From assembly GCF_024679095.1 (NCBI RefSeq), contig NW_026111261.1, forward strand, positions 1 through 64,000: a stretch of DNA of 64,000 nucleotides, written 5' to 3'. Origin of the DNA: Eriocheir sinensis. Lineage: Eukaryota; Arthropoda; Malacostraca; Decapoda; Varunidae. This document shows positions 10,298 to 21,620 of this stretch, in pieces (positions within the stretch are counted from its first letter, which is position 1; every line of letters starts with the position of its first letter). Made by a program: the position numbers and the translations under genes. Under the pieces are notes generated by a model. The model saw only the letters and a list, made by a program, of their open reading frames with translations, was not told the origin of the DNA and ran no database searches.

Positions 10298-10423
10298 CCA
10301 TCGTGCTGCCTCGGCCAGGAAGCACTCGCTGGAGACTCACAAGCTGCTGGGTGACTCGGAGGGCTTCGGGAACAGCCTTGAGGAAACTGCCGAGAATCTG
10401 AAGCAGCTCTTGTCCAAGGTGAG
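10298..10423 (+). CDS. Candidate exon 3 of the same gene
   Basis: Acceptor CTTCCCCGCAG. With phase 2 input the frame reads H-R-A-A-S-A-R-K-H-S-L-E-T-H then KLLGDSEGFGNSLEETAEN and L-K-Q-L-L-S-K, fully open and acidic-helical. Two donors are possible: AAG|GTGAGG at 10418 (phase 0, joining exon 5 directly) or AG|GTGTTA at 10423 (phase 2, joining exon 4). I do not recognise the family of this part. Confidence 0.6.
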
Positions 10424-10487
10424 GTGTTAGTGACGGGGTGCAGGCCTCCCATAGTTCCCAGTGTGTTGATTTACGATGTTTTGCATA

Positions 10488-10897
10488 TACAGGTAACCCT
10501 GGATTTACGCGAGTATTGTGAAGAGGTCATTGCGTAAATCCAAAACACTGTAGTAAATCCAACAAGAGGTAGGTTTGTATTGCCTCCTGTATCACTCTGA
10601 CTCCTCTCCCTCTCGTGGTTCCTCCTCTGGCTGCCCTTCCCCTCGTGGTAGCACAGCAGCGAGGGTGTTGTTGAGTAGCGTGGGTACTGTATTATTGTTC
10701 AAGTGGCGCGCGGGAAGAACTGAGCTCAGCTGTGTGACCGTGTGAGTCCAGTTGCTTGAGACATCTGGTGGACACTCCAGAAAATATCGCGTATAAAAGA
10801 AAAAAATGTGTAAATTAAACATTTATTTTTTATTTTGGACCACGCGTTATTTAAAAAACGCGTAAACCAAACTCGCGTAAATCTAGAGTTACCTGTA
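10488..10897. mobile_element. Tc1/mariner-like MITE in the intron
   Basis: TACAGGTAACCCTGGATTTA at the left is matched by the reverse complement of the right end with two mismatches over 26 bp, and TA flanks both ends. TA targets and CAG-type ends fit Tc1/mariner-derived MITEs. It has no coding capacity. Confidence 0.75.
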
Positions 10898-10919
10898 TTA
10901 ACTCTCATGACCTATACAG

Positions 10920-11010
10920 TGATGATGCTCCCAGCCAGGACTGGGATGAGGACGTCCCTGTCCACACCCTGCAGCGCAACAAGCACACCACATGTTGAAC
11001 ACTGTCACAG
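10920..11010 (+). CDS. Possible exon 4, with in-frame TGA
   Basis: Acceptor CCTATACAG and donor CACAG|GTGGGT. With phase 2 input it reads D-D-A-P-S-Q-D-W-D-E-D-V-P-V-H-T-L-Q-R-N, is broken by TGA at 10996-10998 and leaves in phase 0, which suits exon 5. If exon 3 uses its earlier donor this exon would be skipped and the gene could stay intact at this point. Supported by phase and composition only. Confidence 0.4.
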
Positions 11011-11072
11011 GTGGGTGCTCAAACACTGAAGGTTTGAACAAGACAAATAGAAAAGAATATACACGGAAAGTT

Positions 11073-11077
<5 letters not shown>

Positions 11078-11111
<34 letters not shown>

Positions 11112-11186
11112 TCGAGTTAGAGCAGTAAATAAAGGGAGAAAGAGAGAGTTAAAGAGATAGAAATGAAGAGGAAGGGTATGGATCAA

Positions 11187-11252
<66 letters not shown>
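11078..11252. repeat. (GA)n and (CT)n microsatellites
   Basis: A GA run (about 11078-11108) and a CT run (about 11189-11252) face each other 80 bp apart and could pair as a hairpin. Confidence 0.9.
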
Positions 11253-11255
<3 letters not shown>

Positions 11256-11337
11256 GAAGGGTGCAGGCTGAGGTAGAAAATGTTTTGGCTAAGTTGAATG
11301 CATCTTGTAAATTAATATAACATAAATAGTAATGTTG

Positions 11338-11459
<122 letters not shown>

Positions 11460-11464
11460 CAAAG

Positions 11465-11596
11465 GTCAAGATCTTCTCCCCGGACCTGCTGTACCGGTTG
11501 ATGTACTTGGCGGCAGTGAGTGACATCCCCCTGTCCGTGGCCACTGACATGCTGGAAGAGTGTGGCCTGGACTACCTCCCCAACACAGCCTGCTCG
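11465..11596 (+). CDS. Candidate exon 5 of the same gene
   Basis: 44 open codons in phase 0: [18 protein letters not shown] then [19 protein letters not shown] and L-P-N-T-A-C-S, ending at TCG|GTGAGT. The hydrophobic and helical pattern with strong G/C at third positions looks like real coding sequence. Both phases match a join to exon 3 (early donor) or exon 4, and to exon 6. I cannot name the family. Confidence 0.65.
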
Positions 11597-11630
11597 GTGA
11601 GTCCCTGGCATGTTAGTCCTGTATATTTAA

Positions 11631-11670
11631 CCCGGTAGCAGTGGGGATCATGATTCTTAATGGTAGCATA
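11631..11670 (+). mobile_element. piggyBac-like MITE, copy C (left end only)
   Basis: TTAA (11627-11630) followed by CCCGGTAGCAGTGGGGATCA and then unrelated sequence. Truncated. Confidence 0.65.
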
Positions 11671-11859
11671 TGAGAGGAAGGGACAGGTGTTGGGACTGTG
11701 TGGCAGAGCAGAGGGGAGGAAAGGACCCACGGAATTGAACGCCCAGACTATATGAAATGGTTTGACTATACTAGAATTCTTACAGTAGCATCATTAAGCC
11801 ATGTATGTACGCAAACTAAACATTATTTAAGATATTTACAACAGAATGGAATGAAAGTG

Positions 11860-12148
11860 TGTGTGTGTGTGTAATTCAGCTCTTGGTCTGCTGCGGGTCA
11901 GCCAGCCAGCCGTTCCCCTACGGAAGAGCACAGAGCTCGTAGTACCAATCTTTGGGCAGGACTGAGACCACTCACACACAACACACCGCCACAACGAGGT
12001 CACAACTCCTTGCCTGACGTCGCGTACACTGCTAGGTGAACAGGGGCTACACGTGAAAGACCCAACTCATCTTCACCCGGCCGGGGAATTGAACCCCGGC
12101 CCTTCTGGTTGTGAGGCAGACGCTCTACCCACTGAGCTACCGGGCCGT
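11860..12148 (-). mobile_element. tRNA-Val-like SINE, family 1
   Basis: On the minus strand 12147-12075 folds as a tRNA-like head: TAGCTCAGTGGGTAGAGCG (A box), a TCTGC/CAGA anticodon stem with loop CTCACAA (anticodon CAC, valine), and GGTTCAATTCCCC (B box). The acceptor stem pairs poorly, so it is not a functional tRNA. A body of roughly 200 bp and an (AC)n tail (11858-11872 on plus as GT) follow, as in a SINE. Confidence 0.8.
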
Positions 12149-12154
12149 GGGTTG

Positions 12155-12250
12155 TGGGCTGTGGGTGAGTTGTGGGCATTTCCAGGGTTAGTTTTGTGCC
12201 CCTGGTAGTAATGTGACCCTTCCTCTGTACTGTGTGTGTGTGTGTGTGTA
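12155..12250. repeat. Isolated unit of the 88/105-bp minisatellite plus (GT)n
   Basis: GTTGTGGGCATTTCCAGGGT through CCCTTCCTCTGTACTG matches the unit of the large array at 12862-14985, then runs into GT repeats. An outlying copy 600 bp before the array. Confidence 0.75.
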
Positions 12251-12318
12251 TCACAGCCTAGTTCAGACTTCTTCAAAGCATGCATTGTGTTCAAGTGATA
12301 TACAAGCAAGCATATTAA

Positions 12319-12455
12319 CCCAGCAGCAGCGACGGGCAAAATTTGTGTCATGATATAATTATACCCCCCAAAATAGATGATGCATAAACTGATCACAAAT
12401 GCTTTGGTATATATTATGAAATGGTTTGTGTGGGGTGAAAACATGATCCCCACCG
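12319..12455 (-). mobile_element. piggyBac-like MITE, copy D (minus, truncated)
   Basis: TTAA (12315-12318) then CCCAGCAGCAGCGACGGGC, followed by the internal sequence of copies A and B in reverse orientation as far as CATGATCCCC. The other terminal repeat is lost. Confidence 0.7.
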
Positions 12456-12559
12456 ACGATCTATTCATTTGCAGCAGCGTTGAGGCGGGATGCAGCGTGC
12501 TCTGAGGCGACCCCGGGCAGGAGGCAACATGTGACCTCGAGCACCAGACCTTTTACCTC

Positions 12560-12640
12560 TATTCAGGAGCAGTAAGTAGCAGGCTTTTTTTTTTTTTTTT
12601 AACACCCTTGAACTGTCTCCTTAGCTGTAAAATAAAAAAA
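12560..12640 (+). repeat. Short A-tailed repeat, LINE tail-like
   Basis: GGAGCAGTAAGTAGCAGGC, T run, ACCCTTGAACTGTCTCC and AGCTGTAAAATAAAA. Second member of the unit at 10075 and 55425. Confidence 0.6.
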
Positions 12641-12785
12641 ATAAAAATTCTGACTCATTGCCGTCCTGGGGTGAACAGACTGTGATCCAGGTGAACGTAT
12701 TACTCGGGTAACTTATTCACTGAGGCGTGTGTTGCCGGCGAGAAAATGAGTCATCCTCACTCTGCTCCGAGTCTATTATGGAACA

Positions 12786-12789
<4 letters not shown>

Positions 12790-12858
<69 letters not shown>
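12790..12858. repeat. (CT)n microsatellite
   Basis: About 34 CT units directly before the minisatellite array. Confidence 0.95.
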
Positions 12859-12860
<2 letters not shown>

Positions 12861-12861
12861 C

Positions 12862-14985
12862 CCACATTTCGACTGCCACACACATTTGACCAGGCTTTCC
12901 TAGGAGTTGTGGGCATTTCCAGGGGTAGTTTTGTGACCCTTCCTCTGTACTGTGAACCTAAAGAAACACACATATGATCAGACTTTCCTAGGAGTTGTGG
13001 GCATTTCCAGGGGTAGTTTTGTGACCCTTCCTCTGTACTGTGAACCTAAGAAAACACACATTTGACAAGGCTTTCCTAGGAGTTGTGGGCATTTCCAGGA
13101 GTAGTTTTGTGACCTTCCTCTGTACTATGAACCTAAGAAAACACACATTTGACAAGGCATTCCTAGGAGCTGTGGGCATTTCCAGGGGTAGTTTTGTGAC
13201 CCTTCCTCTGTACTGTGAACCTAAAGAAACACACATATGACCAGGCTTTCCTAGGAGTTGTGGGCATTTCCTGGGGTAGTCTTGTGACCCCTCCTCTGTA
13301 CTGTAAACCTAAGAAAACACACATTTGACAAGGCTTTCCTAGGAGTTGTGGGCATTTCCAAAGGCTTTCCTAGGAGTTGTGGGCATTTCCAGGGGTAGTT
13401 TTGTGACCCCTCCTCTGTACTATGAACCTAAGGAAACACACATTTGACAAGACTTTCCTAGGAGTTGTGGGCATTTCCAGGGGTAGTTTTGTAACCCTGG
13501 TGGTAGTGTGACCCTTCCTCTGTACTGTGAACCTATGAAAACACACATTTGACCAGGCTTTCCTAGGAGTTGTGGACATCTCCAGGGGTAGTTGTGTGAC
13601 CCTGGTGGTAGTGTGACCCTTCTTCTGTACCATGAACCTAAGGGAAACACATTTGCCAAGGCTTTCCTAGGAGTTTTGGGCATTTTCAGGGGTAGTTTTG
13701 TGACCCTGGTAGTAGTTTGACCCTTCTGTACTGTGAACCTAAGGAAACACATTTGACCAGGCCCTTCCTAGGAGTTGTGGGCATTTCCAGGGGTAGTTTT
13801 GTGACCCTAGTAGTAGTGTGAACCTTCCTCTGTACCATGAACCTAAGGGAACACACATTTGACCAGGCTTTCCTAGGTGTTGTGGGCATTGCCAGGGGCA
13901 GTTTTGTGACCCTGGTGGTAGTTTGACCATTCCTTTGTACTATGAACCTAAAGAAACACATATTTGACCAGGCTTTCCTAGGAGTTGTGGGCATTTCCAG
14001 CAGTAGTTTTGTGACCCAGGTAGTAGTTTGACCCTTCCTCTGTACTGTGAACCTAAAGAAACACACATTTGACCAGGCTTTCTTAGGATTTGTGGGCATT
14101 TCCCGGGGTAGGTGTGTGACCCTGGTGGTAGTGTGCCCCTTCCTCTGTACCGTGAACCTAAAGAAACACATATTTGCCAAGGCTTTCTTAGGATTTGTGG
14201 GCATTTCCCAGGGTAGGTGTGTGACCCTGGTGGTAGTGTGACCCTTCCTCTGTACCGTGAACCTAAGGAAACACACATTTGACCAGGCTTTCCTAGGAGT
14301 TGTGGGCATTTCCCAGGGTAGTTGTGTGACCCTGGTGGTAGTGTGACCCTTCCTCTGTACCGTGAACCTAAGGAAACACACATTTGACCAGGCTTTCCTA
14401 GGAGTTGTGAGCATTTCCCAGGGTAGTTGTGTGACCCTGGTGGTAGTGTGACCCTTCCTCTGTACCGTGAACCTAAAGAAACGCATATTTGGCAAGGCTT
14501 TCCCTAGGAGTTGTGGGCATTTCCCAGGGTAGTTGTGTGACCCTGGTGGTAGTTTGACCCTTCCTCTGTACCATGAACCTAAGGGAACACACATTTGACC
14601 AGGCTTTCCTAGGAGTTGTGGGCATTTCCCTGGGTAGTTGTGTGACCCTGGTGGTAGTGTGACCCTTCCTCTGTACTGTGAACCTAAGGAAACACACATT
14701 TCACCAGGCTTTCCTAGGAGTTGTGGGCATTTCTAGGGGTAGTTTTGTGACCCTTCCTCTGTACTGTGAACCTAAAGAAACACGTATTTGACCAGGCTTT
14801 CCTAGGAGTTGTGGGCATTTCCCTGTTTAGGTGTGTGACCCTGGTGGTAGTGGGACACTTCCTCTGTACTGTGAACCTAAAGAAACACACATTTGACCAG
14901 GCTTTCCTAGGAGTTGTGGGCATTTCCCGGGCTAGGTGTGTGACCCTTCCTCTGTACCGTGAAACAAGGAAACACACATTAGAAC
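12862..14985. repeat. Large 88/105-bp minisatellite with two unit lengths
   Basis: About 21 units containing GTTGTGGGCATTTCCAGGGG and CTTCCTCTGTACTGTGAACC. Units on the left (12879, 12967, 13055) are 88 bp; from about 13450 most are about 105 bp because of an added CCTGGTGGTAGTGTGA block (for example 14272 to 14377); short units return near 14740. Coding-like frames through it on the minus strand have cysteine/phenylalanine-rich repeats and shift between units, so they are not genes. Confidence 0.9.
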
Positions 14986-15257
14986 TCAGCCCACCTCCGT
15001 TTTGGCCTTGGGAGGTGGTTGGTGTGAGGGTCTGAACCAGGCTCACCAGCAGGGACTTGGCACGACGCACATTATAATAACTTGACTATAATTCAAAGGC
15101 TTGCTGCTGAGGCCTTGGTCATAACTTTGGTGTTTTTTTTGTGTGTGTGTGAGGAGGGAGGAGGAAGGAAGATTATAGATTTTCCTTTTCAGATGTGGAG
15201 GTAACTCTCTCTCTCTCTCTCTCTCAGGAATGAGAAAATAGATTAATTTTATATACT

Positions 15258-15259
15258 TA

Positions 15260-15313
<54 letters not shown>

Positions 15314-15360
15314 AGATCTCACAACTGATGGAAGCTGGGACGGAAAGTTGCCAATATGTG
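15258..15360 (+). CDS. (ATT)n microsatellite and candidate exon 6
   Basis: A (TTA)n run from about 15262 ends in the acceptor ATTATTACAG at 15315. The exon proper is 15316-15360, 15 codons in phase 0, I-S-Q-L-M-E-A-G-T-E-S-C-Q-Y-V, ending at GTG|GTAAGT. Both phases agree with exon 5. A 45-nt exon is short, so confidence rests on phase and splice signals. Confidence 0.5.
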
Positions 15361-15770
15361 GTAAGTTACTATTGTCTCTTTCAACCATGATTTCTACCAG
15401 TCTGCCACAATCTACCAGGGTCTAACCACCACACAATCATTCGCCCAACATCCCTCTACCAGTCTACCACAATTCAACCATCAGTCATTACAAATTCAAC
15501 CCAAAAACTCAACATACTCAAAACATTTTCAACTCTTCAACCCGAATATTTCAACCCAACACCTGACATTCAACCACATTTCTACCACTCCACCACAATC
15601 TACCGGGACCTAACCACCATATATCTTTTCAGGGCAATGGCTGACTGGCTGGTGCTGTCTGGTCACTCAGCTCAGCAAGGGACTGGAAGCTGGAACTCTC
15701 TCTCTCTCTCACAAAAAAAAGTAATGTAAAAGTGTATAAGGTCCATTGAAAAGAAGAGAGAGAGCCATCT

Positions 15771-15812
<42 letters not shown>

Positions 15813-16200
15813 AACATCCAGGCGGCATCTTGGGAGGGGAGGGGAAGAGAAGAGAAGGGAAGGGAAGGGAAGAATACAATAGCTCACTGGTGGACAGAGG
15901 AAAGAGACAAGGAAGAAGAAGAAGAAGAGTAGTAGGTTTAAATATATCCGTTGTAATATATATTTCCAAACTTTATTAGTTTTCTCTTTATAGAAATACA
16001 GAGAGATAGAGTTAGTTCCATCTCTCTCTCATCTCTGCCCTTCAATCAATCTCCCTCCATCTTCTCCCCAACAGGACTCGTCTTGTCTCGTCTCCCCCAG
16101 CATCCAGGCAGCATCTTGAAGGCCTGACTGGTTCCCTCGGCTCAGTGGTCTCGTCTCTGTCTCCCTTCCTGCAAGAGTCTGGCAGAGTTTAGTGCCAAGA

Positions 16201-16294
<94 letters not shown>

Positions 16295-16490
16295 GCCCCG
16301 GCCCAACAGGGTGTCCCCCCCAGTGTGTTGACAACCCCCACAGACACATGCCCCCCCAGACACATAAGGGACGCCCCCCCCTCTCTCTCTCTCTCTCTCT
16401 TTTTCTCTCTCTGCAAGAAGTGTCAGTTTGCTCAATAAATAAACAAGCAATTTCTGGTGTTTTTTTCGTCCATTCTGCAAAGTTTACAAA
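15361..16490. repeat. Intronic low-complexity stretch with (CT)n and (GT)n(CT)n
   Basis: CT runs at about 15777-15808, a compound (GT)n(CT)n at 16203-16291, and short CAACC/TCTACCA-rich repeats at 15380-15615. A CATCCAGGCGGCATCTTG motif is duplicated at 15817 and 16100. No convincing exon. Confidence 0.7.
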
Positions 16491-17215
16491 GACACAGACC
16501 TTGATAAAAGTGGAGATAACAAGGAAACGAAGAGGATGAGGAAGAGGAAAGATTAAGCTATTTTTTGGCATAGGAGGAAAGGAGGAAGACAGGAAGGAAA
16601 AGGGAGAGAAATGGAGTTGAACTTGGAGGAGGAAATGAACAAAACCACTAAAGTTACACTGGAGAAATACACAGGCCTTAGTAAAAGTGGAGATAGGAGA
16701 GGAATGAAAAGGAGGAGGAGGAAAAGGAAAGAGTAAGCTATTTTTTGGTGTAGGAGAAAAGGAGGAAGAGGTTGTGGAAAGTGGAGGAAAATGGACTTGA
16801 ACTTGGAGGAGGAAATTAATGAAACCACCAAAATTATGCCAGAGAAATACACAGACCTTGATAAAAGTGGAGATAACAGGGAAATGAAAAGGATGAGGAG
16901 GAAGAGGAAGATGGGAGGAGGAAGAGGAAAGATTAAGCTATTTTTTGGTATAGGAGGAAAGGAGGAAGAGAGGAAGGAAAAGGGAGAAAAATGGACTTGA
17001 ACTTGGAGGAGGAAATAATGAAACCACCAAAATCACATTGGAGAAATACACAGACCTTGATAAAAGTGGAGATAGGAGAGGAACGAAGAGGAGGAGGAAG
17101 AAGCGGAAGACAGGGGGAGGAAGAGGAAAGATTAAGCAATTTTTGGGCATAGGAGGAAAGGAGGAAGAGGTAGAGAAAACAGGAGAAAAATGGAGGAAAG
17201 TGTGGAGAGAAATGA
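16491..17215. repeat. 177-198-bp tandem repeat, about four units
   Basis: ACACAGACCTTGATAAAAGT recurs near 16493, 16670, 16850 and 17048, each followed by GGAGATA, a GA-rich stretch and ATTAAGCTATTTTTTGG. Unit length varies because of GAGGAA expansions. Confidence 0.8.
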
Positions 17216-17419
17216 CCTGTTCTTGAGGCAGCCCCTGACCTGACGTAGCCTGGGACCTGAGCATACACAGGGGGTGCGTTGCTTCACTCACCCACCACCT
17301 TCATGCATTTTCCCCTAAGCCATGAGGTGCGTGGGTGTCCCCCTGGTGGTCACCTGGGCTCACTGGAGGGCTGAGTCTGGTCTCATCTCGGCTCCTTCCC
17401 TGCAAGAACCATCGCAGAG

Positions 17420-17421
<2 letters not shown>

Positions 17422-17460
<39 letters not shown>
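17422..17460. repeat. (GT)n microsatellite
   Basis: About 19 GT units. Confidence 0.95.
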
Positions 17461-17461
<1 letters not shown>

Positions 17462-17463
17462 AA

Positions 17464-17905
17464 CTTCAAGTGCCAATATCTCGGCAAGCACAAGAGTTAG
17501 GAACACAAGATTCCAACACAAGATGCTCCTAACACTCACCTACAACACCTATAACTGGCAGTGCTCATAACCTTATAGTTCATGAAATATCTGTACTTAG
17601 CTAAAAACTTTCCAACACAAAAATATCCAAAATTCAATGACAACTACAACTCTAATAACTGCCAATATCTCAGAATCCACAACAGTTAGGAACACAATAT
17701 TCTGACACAAGATGCTCCTAACACTCACCTACAACGCCTGTAACTGGCAGTGCTCATAACCTTATAGTTCAGGAGAAGTGAGGGTTTAATTACTTTCAAC
17801 TTAAAAATCATGCCAAAAATGACCTCAATTTAACTCTAGCTCTAAATTCAACTGCCAATATCTCAGAATCCACATCTGTTACAAACACAACATTCTAACA
17901 CAAGA
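17464..17905. repeat. 189-193-bp tandem repeat, about 2.3 units
   Basis: GCCAATATCTC at 17472, 17661 and 17854, and AAGATGCTCCTAACACTCAC at about 17520 and 17709 mark the units. AT-rich, no coding signal. Confidence 0.8.
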
Positions 17906-18186
17906 AGAGAGGGAGCTGTTGTATGACCTGGTGTTAATGGGAGGAGGAGTTTAGGGCGGGGAAGAGGGCTGAGGGTGAAAAAGACAAAGGTCGTGGCGAT
18001 GATAGGAATGGAGAGTGGCGGGAGATATCCGTGAAGAGGGAGTGTGCAGGAGGTGGTGTCATGGGAGGTGTTCGGGTGTAGGAGACGTGCATGGAGCTGG
18101 TGCAGCCTTCCCTTGTGTTGGAGGACAGAGGCGGAAGTGTGGATGGTGACGCCCTGTAGTGGACACCTGGGGATGTCATACGGAGG

Positions 18187-18694
18187 AGCAGTGAGAGGCA
18201 GGACAGCTTGTGCTTGGAAGAGTGGAGGGAACTGGCAGGTTTACTAGTGAACCAGAATATCCTGCCTGGCAGCAGTGAGAGGCAGGACAGCTTGTGCTTG
18301 GAAGAGTGCAGGGAACTGTCAGGTTTACTAGTGAACCAGAATATCCTGCCTGGCAGCAGTGAGAGGCAGGACAGCTTGTGCTTGGAAGAGTGCAGGGAAC
18401 TGGCAGGTTTACTAGTCAACCAGAATATCCCGCCTGGCAGCAGTGAGAGACAGGACAGCTTGTGCTTGGAAGAGTGCAGGGAACTGGCAGGTTTACTAGT
18501 CAACCAGAATATCCCGCCTGGCAGCAGTGAGAGGCAGGACAGCTTGTGCTTGGAAGAGTGCAGGGAACTGGCAGGCTTACTAGTCAACCAGAATATCCCG
18601 CCTGGCAGCAGTGAGAGGCAGGACAGCTTGTGCTTGGAAGAGTGGAGGGAACTGGCAGGCTTACTAGTGAACCAGAATATCCCGCCTGGCAGCA
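18187..18694. repeat. 84-bp minisatellite, six units
   Basis: AGCAGTGAGAGGCAGGACAG recurs every 84 bp (18187, 18271, 18355 and on). Since 84 is 28 codons, long repeat frames exist on both strands; the near-identity of units at all codon positions argues against coding selection. It ends in a (GT)n run. Confidence 0.9.
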
Positions 18695-18695
18695 C

Positions 18696-18697
<2 letters not shown>

Positions 18698-18770
<73 letters not shown>
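18698..18770. repeat. (GT)n microsatellite
   Basis: About 36 GT units directly after the 84-bp array. Confidence 0.95.
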
Positions 18771-18772
<2 letters not shown>

Positions 18773-18895
18773 GGGCAGAGACCTGGGCTGGCAGGAAACA
18801 GCTGGAGGCACTAGTGTGGTGTGAGAATGCTGAGATACTTGACGGCAATCACATGGCAGGATGGAATCTCAAATGAAGAAGTGGTAGGGAGGAGT

Positions 18896-19080
18896 GGCCT
18901 GGAGGAGTAAGGCCAGATTAAGGTGGTTTGTGAGAAGAACACATCCTGAACTGAACCTTGAGGCAAAAGAGAAGGCCAAGGTGGAGGAAGATATGAGGAG
19001 GCTGAACATCACGGAGGAAATGGACAGTGGAGGAGGAGGCTCATACCCCGTCCACCACAAGGAAGAAATGGACGTTAAAC

Positions 19081-19112
<32 letters not shown>
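18896..19112 (+). other. Basic/acidic open segment ending in (GAT)n, possible LINE 3' end
   Basis: The frame reads W-R-S-K-A-R-L-R-W-F-V-R-R-T-H-P-E-L then helix-forming KEKAKVEEDMRRLNITEEM and ends V-K-R followed by a GAT run (19081-19110). A W-R-x-x-x-R motif close to a trinucleotide tail is common at the 3' end of RTE-like LINEs, which is my preferred reading. An exon of the upstream gene is the alternative, but no good acceptor was found. Confidence 0.35.
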
Positions 19113-19113
<1 letters not shown>

Positions 19114-19596
19114 GGTGATGTATTTGTAATAAGTTTATGTAAAGATGACCTACTATAAGATGCTTTCAGGTAAGGGAAATCCTTCATTAGGTACAGTTTG
19201 TGTAAGAGTGACCTGCATTTTTTAGCATTGTGCATGGAAGCTCTTTTTGTGGGTGCACCAAACACTGCTGGAAATGTACTGTCTGCAGCCCCTATTATTG
19301 ACTCCTCAGGAGACACTTCCCACACTAAAACAGCTGCACTTGATTGTTCTTCTTGACCAAGAACAGTTTTTCAGTAAGGCACAAGCTCACTAAATTATTG
19401 TTACCCTCAGCTAGCCTTCGCCGGCCAAACAATGCATGGTGACCTTACATCCCTGTCTGCCGCTGCTCTAAAGCAACTCCCTCCTACTGCCAAACACCAG
19501 GTTATCTTGGTAAATCACTCTATATATAATAAAGCTGTACCCAACCCCTCCCTTTAGCACTCTCTGGTGAAGACAGCATTATTCCTTCCTCTCTGT

Positions 19597-19815
19597 GCAC
19601 TCCAGGAGTCCCTCACTGGAACACAACAACAACCACTTGCTGCACTATAAGGCAAGAAAGGTCTGTCTGTACACTCCAGGAGTCCCTCACTGGAACACAA
19701 CAACAACAACCACTTGCTGCACTATAAGGCAAGAAAGGTCTGTCTGCACACTCCAGGAGTCCCTCACTGGAACACAACAACAACAACCACTTGCTGCACT
19801 ATAAGGCAAGAAAGG
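19597..19815. repeat. 74-77-bp tandem repeat, three units
   Basis: TCCAGGAGTCCCTCACTGGA at 19601, 19675 and 19752, with an AAC length change inside the unit. Confidence 0.85.
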
Positions 19816-19955
19816 TCACGTCTTATCATGCTGTTTTAAGGGTCTTTTTAGTTTAGTTTTCCATAATGTTACTTACTGACCAGCAAGTGTGTCTTAGGGA
19901 TCTATCTACCAGGAGACAAAAATACACACAAAACAAATCTATCTATCTATCTATT

Positions 19956-19958
<3 letters not shown>

Positions 19959-20033
<75 letters not shown>
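19959..20033. repeat. (GA)n microsatellite after (CTAT)n
   Basis: A short CTAT run followed by about 37 GA units. Confidence 0.95.
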
Positions 20034-20037
<4 letters not shown>

Positions 20038-20325
20038 CTACAAATCTATCTGTGTCCCTCCCTCCTTTGTTCCTTCATTCTCTCCTTCCCTTTTCTCCCT
20101 CCCTCCATCCCTCCTTCCTGCCCCTCCTACATGTATGCAAAGGAAGGAAGGAAGGAAGGAACAAACAAATAAACACACACAAAAAAAACATTAGGAAGAA
20201 ATGAACAATTAATCAATATTACCTTGAGTCTCAATGCAGTGAGCGACTTTCCTTCCTCCTGAGCCTTCCTCTTCTTCCTCTTCTTCCTCTTCTTCTTCAC
20301 ACATCCTGCAGGTTGGAGGAAGAGT

Positions 20326-20326
<1 letters not shown>

Positions 20327-20385
<59 letters not shown>

Positions 20386-20388
20386 CAG
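20327..20388. repeat. (TAG)n microsatellite forming an acceptor series
   Basis: About 19 TAG units ending in TAGCAG. Every unit carries an AG, so the run forms a ladder of possible 3' splice sites in the same phase. Confidence 0.9.
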
Positions 20389-20564
20389 CCAAGAAGCAGT
20401 GTGGTCGCCTGGATGAGATGCAGGCTGTCCTTCTCCCTCCTGAGGTCAGCCTTGGTCTGCCTGATTGAGGAACCAGGTCACCTGCACCCAAAACCACCCG
20501 CATTGCCGACCTGGACTTTGAGGCGACGGTGGTTGATAGTCGTATCAACCACAAGCTCGGTTAG
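20389..20564 (+). CDS. Candidate terminal exon with in-frame TGA
   Basis: After TAGCAG the frame from 20391 reads K-K-Q-C-G-R-L-D-E-M-Q-A-V-L-L-P-P-E-V-S, is interrupted by TGA at 20466-20468, and continues T-T-R-I-A-D-L-D-F-E-A-T-V-V-D-S-R-I-N-H-K-L-G to TAG at 20562-20564. An ATTAAA lies about 40 bp later. The wording looks coding, but input must be phase 1 and exon 6 leaves phase 0, so an exon is missing, or this belongs to another gene. Family not recognised. Confidence 0.4.
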
Positions 20565-20717
20565 CTTAAAAATAATATGTTTAGTAAGGTTTGTAATATT
20601 AAATAAGGATGGTTGTCGGCCACAGTCATTGGCGGGGTGGGGCCAATGAATTGCTTTGTGAAAGGATATGAGAGAATATACCGCTCACAACGCAACTCTA
20701 ATAGATGGAGGCCCGTA

Positions 20718-20730
20718 AAAAAAAAAAAAA

Positions 20731-20828
<98 letters not shown>

Positions 20829-20829
20829 A

Positions 20830-20861
<32 letters not shown>

Positions 20862-20862
20862 A

Positions 20863-20924
<62 letters not shown>

Positions 20925-20925
20925 A
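20718..20925. repeat. (AGT)n microsatellite
   Basis: An A run then about 63 AGT units with rare GAT interruptions. Poly-Ser, poly-Val and poly-Leu frames across it are artefacts. Confidence 0.97.
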
Positions 20926-21620
20926 TCCAGTCACTTTCTCACTTTATTCTGTATCTCTCTCTCTCTCTTTCTTTTTTTCAGTAGTAAATATTTTTCCTCA
21001 CTATCTCACTTTTCACTATCTTTCATTTTCTCACTTTTTTCTCTCATTTTCTTATTTTTCATTGATATTTTGTTCTCACTAATTATTTATCCTCCTCCTC
21101 CTCCTCCTCCTCTCCTTCTTCTTCCTCCTCTTCCTCAATGTCCTTGTATGCTGAAAAAATAAATAAATAAATAATTGGTAATAATAATAATATCTATGTC
21201 GGATGTCCTATCTATTACTGCAAGCCATGAAGTTGTTGAATAAAGCATGTAACAATCTATGTATCTATCAGTCTATTGTATGAAGGTTTTCTACAGCTGA
21301 TAATTGCAATGTGTTAAATCTATTGCCAAGTTTGGGTTCTTCATTATGATCTATTCTACAGAGGGCACTGCAGCTGTCAATTCTTCTATTTCTCGTCCAA
21401 ACACACTCTGAGTGTCATGATCTAAGGTGCTGGCTGTACTTGTCCTAACAAAACACTCGCTACAGGTCTTGTTGACTCACAAAACTCATACGTACATGCT
21501 GCCTTGCTAAAGAGACTTTCTATACAACACATCATTCTGTGTTGATTTATACCGTGGCTGTCATGTGTCTCAAGATGGCCTAGACTCAGGGATGTTTCTT
21601 GTTATGTGCAAACAGTTGCA
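20926..21620. other. Unannotated stretch with pyrimidine-rich start
   Basis: T/C-rich to about 21140, then ordinary sequence without a recognised feature. Confidence 0.5.

Noticed and set aside
12075..12147. A tRNA-Val gene on the minus strand
   Set aside because: The anticodon arm and B box are good, but the acceptor stem pairs poorly and the head is followed by a SINE body and (AC)n tail.
13686..14699. A 337-residue cysteine-rich repeat protein on the minus strand
   Set aside because: It spans the 88/105-bp minisatellite; units shift frame and show no coding constraint.
12862..14985. A CRISPR-like array of repeats and spacers
   Set aside because: The whole unit is repeated with gradual divergence and there are no unique spacers. 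The host is a eukaryote.
18208..18876. A leucine/serine repeat protein
   Set aside because: 84-bp tandem units nearly identical at all codon positions, running into (GT)n.
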